DNA of 36,161 nt from Mycobacterium sp. 852002-51971_SCH5477799-a. Lineage in GTDB: Bacteria > Actinomycetota > Actinomycetes > Mycobacteriales > Mycobacteriaceae. The notes beneath the pieces were generated by a model. It did not search any database and had not been told where the DNA came from. It saw only the letters and a program-made list of their open reading frames with translations. Below, in pieces: positions 7,637 through 14,736 of the stretch (the stretch's first letter is position 1; each line of letters begins with the position of its first letter). The stretch lies in the NCBI RefSeq assembly GCF_001667145.1, contig NZ_LZIF01000077.1:1-36161 (forward strand), written 5' to 3'. The translations under genes were made by a program, and so were the position numbers.

Positions 7637-8473
7637 TCAGACCACTCCGCGCAGCGCGTCCTGGCCGAACATCTGCACCATCATCGAGGAGTAGTCGGGG
7701 CCGCGGCGCAAGATGTGGCCGCCGTCGACGTTGATGCACTGGCCGGTGATCCAGGCGGCCGCGTCGCTGAGCAGGAACATCGCCAGGTTGGCGACGTCCT
7801 CGACCTCACCCACCCGGGGCAGCGGGGTGCACAGCGCGTAGTCCGCGCTGATCTCCGGCGATTGAATCACGCTCGCGTCAACAAGATCGGTGCGAATCAG
7901 GCCCGGGCGGATGCTGTTGACCCGCACCCACGACTCCCCGAGTTCGTCGGCGGCCAGCATCATCATGTGGTCGATCGCCGACTTGGTGACCCCGTAGGGC
8001 CCGAACCAGCGGTGGGTGTTGCTGGCCGCGATCGACGAGATCCCGATGAACGAGCCGCCACCGCCGCGCACCAACTCGCGCCCAACATGTTTGAGGACGT
8101 ACATGGTGCCGTTGACGTTAAGGTCGACGGTGTTTCGCCACGCCTCGGAGTCGGTGTGGGTGATCGGCCCGACGGTCAGCGAGCCACCGGCGCAATGCAC
8201 CGCGCCGTGCAGCCGACCGTGCCAGGCCGTCGCGGCGTCGACCGCACGGGCCACCTCGTCCTCGTTGGTGACGTCGGTGGGCTCGTAGCGGATCGCGCCG
8301 CCGTTGGCGGCCAGCGGCTCGATTTCCTCGACGGCGCCCGCCAGCCGGTCCGGGTTGCGGCCGACGATCATCACGGAGGCCCCGGCCGAGACCAGGCCGG
8401 CGGCCACGCCCTTGCCGATCCCGCTGCCGCCGCCGGTGATCAGATACGTCCGGTCTTGGAAAGATAGCTGCAC
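7637..8473 (-). CDS. Short-chain dehydrogenase/reductase (SDR), first gene of a pair
   Basis: A 278-residue SDR from the GTG at 8473. It has the glycine loop TGGGSGIGKG (about 13-22), VGRNPDR after strand 2 (Arg, suggesting NADP), a CAGG motif in place of NNAG, the active-site Ser in GISSIAASN and YGVTKSA as the Tyr-Lys pair, plus the C-terminal WITGQCINVDGG. The C-terminus (about 20 residues ending LRGVV) is longer than in many SDRs. It is the first gene after a 14-bp palindrome that matches the KstR consensus. That placement makes regulation by steroid metabolites likely. The actual substrate is unknown; hydroxysteroid or hydroxyacyl-CoA are the natural guesses. Confidence 0.87.
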   Translation of the reverse strand: MQLSFQDRTYLITGGGSGIGKGVAAGLVSAGASVMIVGRNPDRLAGAVEEIEPLAANGGAIRYEPTDVTNEDEVARAVDAATAWHGRLHGAVHCAGGSLTVGPITHTDSEAWRNTVDLNVNGTMYVLKHVGRELVRGGGGSFIGISSIAASNTHRWFGPYGVTKSAIDHMMMLAADELGESWVRVNSIRPGLIRTDLVDASVIQSPEISADYALCTPLPRVGEVEDVANLAMFLLSDAAAWITGQCINVDGGHILRRGPDYSSMMVQMFGQDALRGVV

Positions 8474-8490
8474 GCGAGGCCCTCTCGAAC

Positions 8491-8504
8491 TGGAACAGGT
8501 TCTA
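8491..8504. promoter_or_regulatory. KstR-type operator upstream of the SDR pair
   Basis: TGGAACAGGTTCTA matches TnnAACnnGTTnnA at all eight fixed bases. This is the published consensus of the TetR-family cholesterol repressor KstR. It lies 18 bases upstream of the SDR start at 8473. A TATAGC sequence next to it on the minus strand could be the -10 box. Confidence 0.65.
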
Positions 8505-8569
8505 GCTATAGAAGCATGTCCCCTCGGGGTGAATATCGCTACCCCCGGTCTCGTTAAAGCTCGGCGGCG

Positions 8570-9514
8570 CTACGGGGTGTCGCGGCGGGCCAGCCTGGTC
8601 GGCTTCGCGTTGCGCCAGTCCTCGACGTCGGGCGGCAGGCCGATCGGATATCTGTTCTCGTTGTGCGCCGCCCAGTGCGCGTGACCCAGCTCGTGGATGT
8701 GGAACGCGTGCCGCAGCGCTTCGGTGAAGCCCATCGCATCGGAGGCCGCGTTGACCGAGTCCTTGATCAGCATGGCCGCCATCGTCGGCCGCTCGGCGAT
8801 GCGCCGCGCGAATCCCAGTGTCTTGTCGGCTAATTCGTCCGCAGGGAACACCTTTGACACCATGCCGAGGCGGTAGGCTTCGTCGGCGTCCAGCGCATCA
8901 CCGGTCAGCAGCAGCTCTTTGGCCTTGCGAGGGCCGAATTCCCAAGGGTGAGCGTAGTATTCGACGCCCGGCATGCCCATCCGGACGCCGACCACGTCGC
9001 TGAACTTCGCATTGTCGGCGGCGACGATCAGATCGCACGCCCAGATGAGCATCAGGCCGGCCGAGATCGCGTTGCCCTGGACCTGAGCGATGGTGATCTT
9101 GCGCAGATCGCGCCAGCGGCAAGTGTTTTGGAAAAAGTAATGCCACTCTTGCAGGTAGGTCTTCTCGGCGACCGGATCGCGGGTGGCGCCGTTGATGCGG
9201 AAGGTCGGATGCTGCCCCGCGCCCGGCGCGCGCTCGGCGAGCGCCAGCTCCGAGCCGAGGTCGTGACCGGCGGAGAAGTTCTTGCCGCGCGCGGCCAGAA
9301 TCACCACTCGCACGGTGTCGTCACCCTCGGCGCGCAGGAACGCCTCGTCCAACTGGACCAGCAGTCCGCGGCTCTGCGCGTTGTGAGCGTCGGGCCGGTT
9401 GAGCCAGATCCGGGCGATGAGGCCATCGTCCAGAGTCTCGTAGGTCACCAGCTCCGGGGCGCCGGCGTCGGCCGCCTGCGCGCCGGCTTGCTCGGAGAGA
9501 GTCATTCCGCCCAC
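8570..9514 (-). CDS. Crotonase-fold protein without the usual catalytic glutamates
   Basis: A 314-residue enoyl-CoA hydratase/isomerase-family protein. The oxyanion-hole block GKNFSAGHDLG and the second block VQGNAISAGLMLIWACD are clear. Where active hydratases have Glu in GGCEL (Glu144 of the rat enzyme) this protein has Met. Where they have Glu164 it has Val (in AKFSDVVGVRMGMPG). CoA binding therefore looks intact, but classical hydration is unlikely. It may be an isomerase, thioesterase, decarboxylase-like or degraded crotonase. The insert around residues 95-130 and the acidic/aromatic C-terminus are longer than in the ~260-residue hydratases. Start GTG 9514, or ATG 9505 with GCGAGG upstream. 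A perfect 7-bp inverted repeat upstream may be its operator. Confidence 0.85.
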   Translation of the reverse strand: MGGMTLSEQAGAQAADAGAPELVTYETLDDGLIARIWLNRPDAHNAQSRGLLVQLDEAFLRAEGDDTVRVVILAARGKNFSAGHDLGSELALAERAPGAGQHPTFRINGATRDPVAEKTYLQEWHYFFQNTCRWRDLRKITIAQVQGNAISAGLMLIWACDLIVAADNAKFSDVVGVRMGMPGVEYYAHPWEFGPRKAKELLLTGDALDADEAYRLGMVSKVFPADELADKTLGFARRIAERPTMAAMLIKDSVNAASDAMGFTEALRHAFHIHELGHAHWAAHNENRYPIGLPPDVEDWRNAKPTRLARRDTP

Positions 9515-9541
9515 CTCGCTTGTCGTCCGAGTCCGAATTGT

Positions 9542-9565
9542 TTACACATTACGGCCAGTGTGTAA
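9542..9565. promoter_or_regulatory. Inverted repeat, probable operator of the crotonase gene
   Basis: TTACACA and TGTGTAA form perfect 7-base arms around a 10-base spacer. The repeat begins 27 bases upstream of the crotonase start. Size and AT-rich arms fit a TetR- or GntR-type dimer site. No matching regulator gene is in the window. Confidence 0.5.
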
Positions 9566-9598
9566 CCGGGTCCGCGCTGGGGTGATCGGCCGACCGGC

Positions 9599-10402
9599 CT
9601 ACTTACCACGGTGTCCTCCGGTGCTCTCGGGCCGCCGGCCCAGCGGCAGCAGGCGATGGTCGCGGGTGAACACCAGCCGGACGATGCCCATCGCGACGAC
9701 CACGGTGGTGGCCGCGACCGAGCCCAGGATCAAGAACATCACCACGGCCTGCACCAGCACGGCCTGCAACGGCGGCACGCCGGCGAGGATGAGACCCGTC
9801 ATCGCGCCCGGCAGGAACACCAGGCCGGTGGCCTTGGTCGTTTCAATCTGCGGAGATATCGCCGCGCGCAAGGCGATTCGCAAATACGGCGACGCGGCCT
9901 GCTTCGACGGTTGTCCCAGCGCGAGGCGGGCTTCGACCTCGTCGCGCTTGTCGCGCAGCTCGTCTACCAACCGCCGAGCCACCAGCACCATGGCGGTCAT
10001 CGAGTTGCCGATCATCATCCCGGCGATCGGCACCAGAGTGCGGCCCTGCAGCGGGAACACCCGCAGACCGAAGAGCACCCCCAGCGTCACCAGCGCCGCG
10101 CCGGCGAACGCGGCAACGGCCAGGGGCGCAAAGCGCGGTACCTCCGGTGCCCTGCGGCGGGCGACATCCCCCGCGTAGGCCACCATCCCGGCAACCCACG
10201 CCCACGACCACCACAGCGACCGGCCCGGTTCGAACAGCAGCGTCAGCGCGCCGCCCACGAGCAGCAGCTGTACCAGCGCGCGGGCCGCGGCCCACAGCAG
10301 CTGCCGCTCCAAACCCAATCGCCGCCACAGTGAGATCCCGGCCGCGAACGCCACCAGTGTCAGCGACGACGCCAGGCCCACCCAGCCGACTTGACCGTTC
10401 AT
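9599..10402 (-). CDS. ABC transporter permease, FetB (UPF0014) family
   Basis: A 267-residue integral membrane protein with about seven hydrophobic helices, matching the FetB/YbbM family. Characteristic blocks are RALVQLLLVGGAL (about residues 35-50), the central PIAGMMIGNSMTA, and FLPGAMTGLILAGVPP, which the family carries near its fifth and sixth helices. In E. coli FetAB is described as an iron exporter that protects against oxidative stress. Start is the ATG at 10402, overlapping the stop of the ATPase gene by four bases (ATGA), so the two subunits are surely cotranslated. Iron as substrate is taken from the E. coli relatives and is not visible in this sequence. Confidence 0.85.
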   Translation of the reverse strand: MNGQVGWVGLASSLTLVAFAAGISLWRRLGLERQLLWAAARALVQLLLVGGALTLLFEPGRSLWWSWAWVAGMVAYAGDVARRRAPEVPRFAPLAVAAFAGAALVTLGVLFGLRVFPLQGRTLVPIAGMMIGNSMTAMVLVARRLVDELRDKRDEVEARLALGQPSKQAASPYLRIALRAAISPQIETTKATGLVFLPGAMTGLILAGVPPLQAVLVQAVVMFLILGSVAATTVVVAMGIVRLVFTRDHRLLPLGRRPESTGGHRGK

Positions 10403-11118
10403 CCCGCCACCGAGCCGTCGCCAGGCTTGGCGGCGGCCGGGCCCAGCCCCAGACTGCGGCCGGATTCCAGGCGCAACACCCGGTCGGCTGCTCGTTGCAC
10501 CTGCGCCCAGTTGTGGGTGACCCACAAGGCTGGGGTGCCGTCGGCGGCCAGGTCGCGCACCGCGCGCTCGATGATCTCGGCGGCCTCGGTGTCGACGGCG
10601 GAGGTGGGTTCGTCCAGTAGCAGCACCCGAGGTTGTGCAATCAGCGTGCGGGCCAGGCAGACGCGTTGCGCTTCGCCGCCCGAGAGTTCGGCGACGTCAC
10701 GCTCCAACCACGATCCGGTCAGCGCCACCCGGGCCAGCGTTTCCCGCATCCGCGTATCGGACGCATCCGGGTCGGCGGCCCGCAGGTTGTCGGCGACCGT
10801 GCCGGGAAAGGGCGTGGGGCGCTGGAAGCACATGCCCACCCGGCGCCGCAGCCGCAGCGGGTCGAGCCCGGCGATGTCCGACCCGTAGAAACAAGCCCGC
10901 CCGCTCGTCGGCAGCTCCAGCCGGTTGCACAGCCGAAGCAGGGTCGATTTGCCCGCTCCCGAGGGTCCGACCACCGCCGTCACGCCGTGACCCGGAATGG
11001 CGGCGGTCAGGCCGTCGAGAGCGCGCACCCCCTGGCGCTCGACGACGACATCGACGAACTCGAACACCCTGTCGCCATCGGCGTCCTGATCGACCACCTG
11101 CTTATGGTGCATCACCAC
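10399..11118 (-). CDS. ABC transporter ATPase partner of the FetB-like permease
   Basis: A cytoplasmic ATPase of about 239 residues with Walker A GPSGAGKST, the Q-loop in MCFQRPTPFPG, the signature LSGGEAQR, Walker B VLLLDEPTSAVD and the H-loop His in WVTHNW. It resembles FetA and phosphate/polar-amino-acid type ATPases; the adjacent FetB-like permease decides for FetA. The frame is open to 11187. I prefer GTG 11118 because GAAGGA stands eight bases upstream, and the ATG at 11112 is nearly as good. The longer start would place the gene almost on top of the divergent promoter at 11198. The stop overlaps the permease start (ATGA). Confidence 0.85.
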   Translation of the reverse strand: MVMHHKQVVDQDADGDRVFEFVDVVVERQGVRALDGLTAAIPGHGVTAVVGPSGAGKSTLLRLCNRLELPTSGRACFYGSDIAGLDPLRLRRRVGMCFQRPTPFPGTVADNLRAADPDASDTRMRETLARVALTGSWLERDVAELSGGEAQRVCLARTLIAQPRVLLLDEPTSAVDTEAAEIIERAVRDLAADGTPALWVTHNWAQVQRAADRVLRLESGRSLGLGPAAAKPGDGSVAG

Positions 11119-11197
11119 GGCGAAGGTCCTTCGTCTCTTCGCGCCCGGCGCGCCCGTTGGCTGATGAGACGGGCTGCGACCGGTCACACGCGTCGCC

Positions 11198-11203
11198 TAC
11201 AGT
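11198..11203 (+). promoter_or_regulatory. -10 element for the leaderless 54-aa gene and otsA
   Basis: TACAGT is followed by TAAGTC and the ATG at 11210. A TANNNT box six bases before ATG predicts a leaderless mRNA. Since otsA begins one base after the small gene ends, this is probably also the otsA promoter. Confidence 0.6.
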
Positions 11204-11209
11204 TAAGTC

Positions 11210-11374
11210 ATGCCTACGAAATCTGATCCTGGCGAAATCGGCGATGTCGAGCCGGTGGCCGACGACACTGCGAGCCAGGCCAGGCGCGTCGTCGCGGCGT
11301 ACGCCAACGACGCCGATGAATGCCGGGTCTTTCTGTCCATGCTGGGTATCGGACCGGCGAAAATCGACGCGTAA
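11210..11374 (+). CDS. Small conserved protein upstream of otsA (Rv3489-like)
   Basis: A 54-residue protein whose size and position match M. tuberculosis Rv3489, the small ORF before otsA. It is acidic at the start (DPGEIGDVEPVADD), then carries a probable helix (ASQARRVVAAYANDADECRV) and a C-terminal FLSMLGIGPAK. It has a single Cys and no signal or membrane segment. The TAA stop is followed immediately by the otsA ATG (TAAATG), so otsA translation probably depends on ribosomes finishing this gene. It is translated from a likely leaderless mRNA. A role in trehalose synthesis or its control is inferred from context only. Confidence 0.75.
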   Translation: MPTKSDPGEIGDVEPVADDTASQARRVVAAYANDADECRVFLSMLGIGPAKIDA

Positions 11375-12856
11375 ATGTCTCCCGGGGGACGGCGAAGCTC
11401 GAAGCCAGCCGATTTCGGGAACTCCGACTTCGTCGTAGTCGCCAACCGCCTGCCGGTGGATCAGGAGCGGTTGCCCGACGGCAGCACGGCGTGGAAACGC
11501 AGCCCCGGCGGACTGGTCACCGCCCTCGAGCCGCTGCTGCGGCGCCAGCGCGGGGCGTGGGTCGGCTGGCCCGGAACCATCGACGAGGACACCGACCAGG
11601 ACGCCGAGCCCATCGTCCAGGAAGACCTGGAGCTTCGACCGGTCAAGCTGAGCGCCGACGACGTCGCCGAATACTACGAGGGTTTCTCGAACGCCACGCT
11701 GTGGCCGCTGTATCACGACGTCATCGTCAAACCGAGCTACCACCGCGAATGGTGGGAACGCTACGTCGCCGTCAACCGCCGCTTCGCCGACGCCACCTCG
11801 CACGCCGCCGCGAAAGGCGCGACGGTCTGGGTGCAGGACTACCAGCTGCAGCTGGTGCCTGCGATGCTGCGCGAATTCCGGCCCGACCTGACCATCGGTT
11901 TCTTCCTGCATATCCCCTTCCCGCCGGTCGAGCTGTTCATGCAGATGCCGTGGCGGACCGAGATCGTCGAGGGGTTGCTCGGTGCCGACCTAGTCGGATT
12001 CCATCTGCCCGGCGGCGCGCAGAACTTCCTATTTCTGGCTCGACGGCTGATCGGTGCCAACACCTCACGCGGAGCGGTGGGAGTGCGGTCTCGGTACGGC
12101 GAGGTGGAACTCGAGTCCCGCGCGGTTCGGGTGGGCGCCTTTCCCATCTCCATCGACTCCAGTTCCCTCGACCAGGCGGCCCGTCACCGTGACATCAAGC
12201 GGCGTGCCCGCGAGATCCGGGCCGAGCTGGGTAACCCCCGCAAGGTGCTGCTCGGCGTCGACCGGCTCGACTACACCAAGGGCATCGACGTTCGGCTGAA
12301 GGCCTTTTCGGAACTGCTCGCCGAAGGCCGCGCCAAGCGCGACGACACGGTGCTGGTACAGCTCGCGACACCCAGTCGCGAACGGGTGGACAGTTATCAG
12401 CACCTGCGCAACGACATCGAACGCCAGGTCGGCCACATCAACGGCGAGTACGGCGAAGTCGGGCATCCGGTGGTGCACTACCTGCACCGCCCGGTCCCCC
12501 GCGACGAGCTCATCGCGTATTTCGTTGCCGCCGACGTCATGCTCGTCACCCCGCTGCGCGACGGGATGAACCTGGTGGCCAAGGAGTATGTCGCCTGCCG
12601 CAGCGATCTCGGCGGTGCGCTCGTCCTGTCCGAATTCACCGGCGCCGCCGCCGAACTCGGGCAGGCGTATCTGGTCAACCCGCACGACCTCGAAGGCGTC
12701 AAGGACACGATCGAGGCCGCGCTGCACCAATCCGCCGAAGAAGGACGACGCCGGATGCGGTCGCTGCGCCGCCAGGTTCTCGCTCACGACGTCGACCGCT
12801 GGGCGCGCTCGTTCCTCGATGCGCTCGCCGAATCCCGGCCCGGCGGCGCCGATTAG
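11375..12856 (+). CDS. otsA: Trehalose-6-phosphate synthase OtsA
   Basis: A 493-residue GT20 glycosyltransferase that joins glucose from a nucleotide sugar (UDP-, or in mycobacteria also ADP-glucose) to glucose-6-phosphate. Trehalose-6-phosphate is then dephosphorylated by OtsB, which is not in the window. Recognised blocks: VVVANRLPV and SPGGLVTAL (glucose-6-phosphate loop, N-terminal), [11 protein letters not shown] and FFLHIPFPP in the middle, [11 protein letters not shown] with the Arg/Lys pair that binds the donor phosphates, and [12 protein letters not shown] near the C-terminus. The product is full length and cytoplasmic. The ATG abuts the stop of the 54-aa gene and no separate ribosome site is obvious, so translational coupling is likely. 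It corresponds to Rv3490. Confidence 0.97.
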   Translation: MSPGGRRSSKPADFGNSDFVVVANRLPVDQERLPDGSTAWKRSPGGLVTALEPLLRRQRGAWVGWPGTIDEDTDQDAEPIVQEDLELRPVKLSADDVAEYYEGFSNATLWPLYHDVIVKPSYHREWWERYVAVNRRFADATSHAAAKGATVWVQDYQLQLVPAMLREFRPDLTIGFFLHIPFPPVELFMQMPWRTEIVEGLLGADLVGFHLPGGAQNFLFLARRLIGANTSRGAVGVRSRYGEVELESRAVRVGAFPISIDSSSLDQAARHRDIKRRAREIRAELGNPRKVLLGVDRLDYTKGIDVRLKAFSELLAEGRAKRDDTVLVQLATPSRERVDSYQHLRNDIERQVGHINGEYGEVGHPVVHYLHRPVPRDELIAYFVAADVMLVTPLRDGMNLVAKEYVACRSDLGGALVLSEFTGAAAELGQAYLVNPHDLEGVKDTIEAALHQSAEEGRRRMRSLRRQVLAHDVDRWARSFLDALAESRPGGAD

Positions 12857-12940
12857 CGCGCATGCGCAAGAACCCATGGTGCTGGCGCCCAAACGCTGTG
12901 ATACTCAGATGCAGCATCGAGCGTGAAGGAGGGGAATCAC

Positions 12941-13519
12941 ATGAAGCTCCGTCACGGGATGGCCGCGGGTGCCGGCATCTTCACGGCCGTCGCGGTGGGT
13001 ATCGCACTGCAATCGGGTGAACCGGCCAAGGCGCTCGGACCGCCGGCGGACGGCAACTATTCGTTCAACGAGGCGGGCGTGTCCGGGGTTACCTGGACCG
13101 TCACGGCGATATGCGATCAGCCCTCCGGCACCCGGAACATGAACGACTACTCGGATCCGATCGTGTTCGCGATGGGGTGCGCGCTGAACGTCGTGAGTTT
13201 TACCGATGAGCGGATCAGCGCCGCGGACAAGCTGCAGAACTTCAGCGGCCGGGCGCGGATGTCCAGCATGCTGTGGACGTTCCAAGTCACGAAGGACAAT
13301 GGTGTGTCCTGCCCGGGCGGCGGCACCGCACCGTCCACCGAAACCTTCGCGTTCAGCGACGAGACGATGAGCGGCACCCACACCACCATGCACGGACCCG
13401 TGTGCGGCATGCAGCCCGAGATGAAAAAGCAACCGTTCTCGCTGTCGATGATCGGGCCGCCGCCGAGTCCGGTGCAGCGTTATCCGTTGTACTGCAACGG
13501 CATTGCGATGTGCTACTGA
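12941..13519 (+). CDS. Secreted protein of unknown function (Rv3491-like)
   Basis: A 192-residue exported protein. The ATG at 12941 is preceded by AAGGAGGGG at ideal distance. Residues 1-32 form a signal peptide (MKLRHGMAAGAG core, cleavage near AKA-LG). The mature part has five or more Cys, including CDQPSG, GCALN, SCPGGG, VCGMQP and two at the C-terminus (YCNGIAMCY), suggesting disulfides, and it looks beta-rich. Length and position between otsA and the mce4 operon match M. tuberculosis Rv3491. A GATACT box at 12900-12905 may be its own -10 element. It converges with mam4B, leaving 21 bases between stops. Function unknown. Confidence 0.85.
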   Translation: MKLRHGMAAGAGIFTAVAVGIALQSGEPAKALGPPADGNYSFNEAGVSGVTWTVTAICDQPSGTRNMNDYSDPIVFAMGCALNVVSFTDERISAADKLQNFSGRARMSSMLWTFQVTKDNGVSCPGGGTAPSTETFAFSDETMSGTHTTMHGPVCGMQPEMKKQPFSLSMIGPPPSPVQRYPLYCNGIAMCY

Positions 13520-13540
13520 CGTCGATCGATTTCGGCGAGG

Positions 13541-14032
13541 TTAGATCGGCGTGATGTAGGCGATCAGCCACTGCTTGCCGACCTTTTTGAAGTCCACCCG
13601 CAGCCGGCTGCCGTCATACAGCGGCTGGCGTGACTTGTCCGTCACGGTCCGGTTCATGAAGACCATCACCGAAGCCGATTCCCGCTTAGCCGACATGACC
13701 CCCACGCCAACGACATTGGCCTGCACCACCACTTCGCGCTTTTTGGCCTCGGGGATGATCTGGTTGTTGGCACTCTTCTGGAATTCCGCGCGATAGTCGG
13801 GGGTCAACAACGGATACGCCGCCGACAGGCTCCGCTCGACGGTCTGGTAGTCGTACGCGAAGACCTCGGGGATCTCCTTGGCCGCCAACCCAGGCAACAC
13901 CGCGCGCGCTGCATGTTCGCCGCGGGTCTGCACCCGGTCCCAGTACATCCAGCCGGCCACCGCGGACAACCCGACGAACGCCACGGCCAAAAGGTAGCCC
14001 GCGACGACCAGCAGCCAGCGCCGCCATCGCAT
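13541..14032 (-). CDS. mam4B: Mce4-associated membrane protein Mam4B
   Basis: A 163-residue Mce-associated protein (Rv3492c equivalent). A basic N-terminus (MRWRRW) precedes one membrane helix at about 7-30. The outer domain has the Mam pattern: VFAYDYQTVERSLSAAYPLLTPDYRAEF, then a strand-rich region with VVVQANVVGVGV, and FMNRTV near the end. Mam proteins are proposed to stabilise or assemble Mce complexes; for Mce1 and Mce4 this has some experimental support. The start is ATG 14032, overlapping the mam4A stop by one base (TGATG); a TTG one codon earlier is also open. It is the last gene of the mce4 operon. Confidence 0.9.
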   Translation of the reverse strand: MRWRRWLLVVAGYLLAVAFVGLSAVAGWMYWDRVQTRGEHAARAVLPGLAAKEIPEVFAYDYQTVERSLSAAYPLLTPDYRAEFQKSANNQIIPEAKKREVVVQANVVGVGVMSAKRESASVMVFMNRTVTDKSRQPLYDGSRLRVDFKKVGKQWLIAYITPI

Positions 14033-14736
14033 CAATTGCCTCCGTCGGGATACTTCAGGTCGTAGCCGCTCATCTTCCCGGCGTCGTCTTCGTGAACGAT
14101 GACGCGCAGGCGATACGGCATGGACGGCTTGTTGACGCCATCGATGTCGGCGACCGTGACGCGCACCGACACCAGCACCGAAGCGTTATCGGTAACGGCG
14201 TCAACGCCTTCCAACGCCGCGCCGTTGATGACGGACTCCGACGTCGCATTGGTGGAGCGGAAAAGCGCCTTGAGGTTCTCGGCGTTGTTATTGGCGCCGA
14301 GCATGCCCCGCAGCGGCCCGCTGGTGCCGTTGATAAACCGGTTCACGCTCTCGTCGATGTTGTCCTGCTTGTAGCTGAACATGTTGACCACCGTCTGCGT
14401 GGCGGTGTCGACGAAACGCTGATCGCGAGCCTGCGCCGCGGTGGCGTGGCGCTGCGAATCGAGCAGCGCCACCACGCAACCGGCCAGCGCCCCGACCGCC
14501 AGCAGTGCGGCCGCGAACGAGATCCAGCCAACCATGACACGATGCGGCTGACGTCGTGGCGGCGGCTTGATCGGCTTGAAGGTCTTGACCGGTTTCGCCG
14601 GGTTCGGCGCCGTCGGCGCGTCGGCTTGGACCGTGACATCCCGGGCCGGGCCGCCCTTGGCCGGACCTGCCGCGCGCGAAGCTCGTCGACGAACGCGCGG
14701 CGTGGTTGTCGGTTCGTCTGTCACGGCAGGGTCCAT
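14032..14736 (-). CDS. mam4A: Mce4-associated membrane protein Mam4A
   Basis: A 234-residue Mce-associated protein (Rv3493c equivalent). Residues 1-65 are a long cytoplasmic tail rich in Pro, Lys and Arg (PVKTFKPIKPPPRRQ). About 68-92 is the membrane helix. The outer domain contains TVVNMFSYKQDNIDESVNRFINGTSGP, the usual Mam signature around a Phe/Tyr-Asp helix, and ends in a strand region. It overlaps mce4F by one base (TAATG) and mam4B by one base. The basic tail could contact the YrbE/ATPase side of the transporter; that is a guess. Confidence 0.9.
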   Translation of the reverse strand: MDPAVTDEPTTTPRVRRRASRAAGPAKGGPARDVTVQADAPTAPNPAKPVKTFKPIKPPPRRQPHRVMVGWISFAAALLAVGALAGCVVALLDSQRHATAAQARDQRFVDTATQTVVNMFSYKQDNIDESVNRFINGTSGPLRGMLGANNNAENLKALFRSTNATSESVINGAALEGVDAVTDNASVLVSVRVTVADIDGVNKPSMPYRLRVIVHEDDAGKMSGYDLKYPDGGN

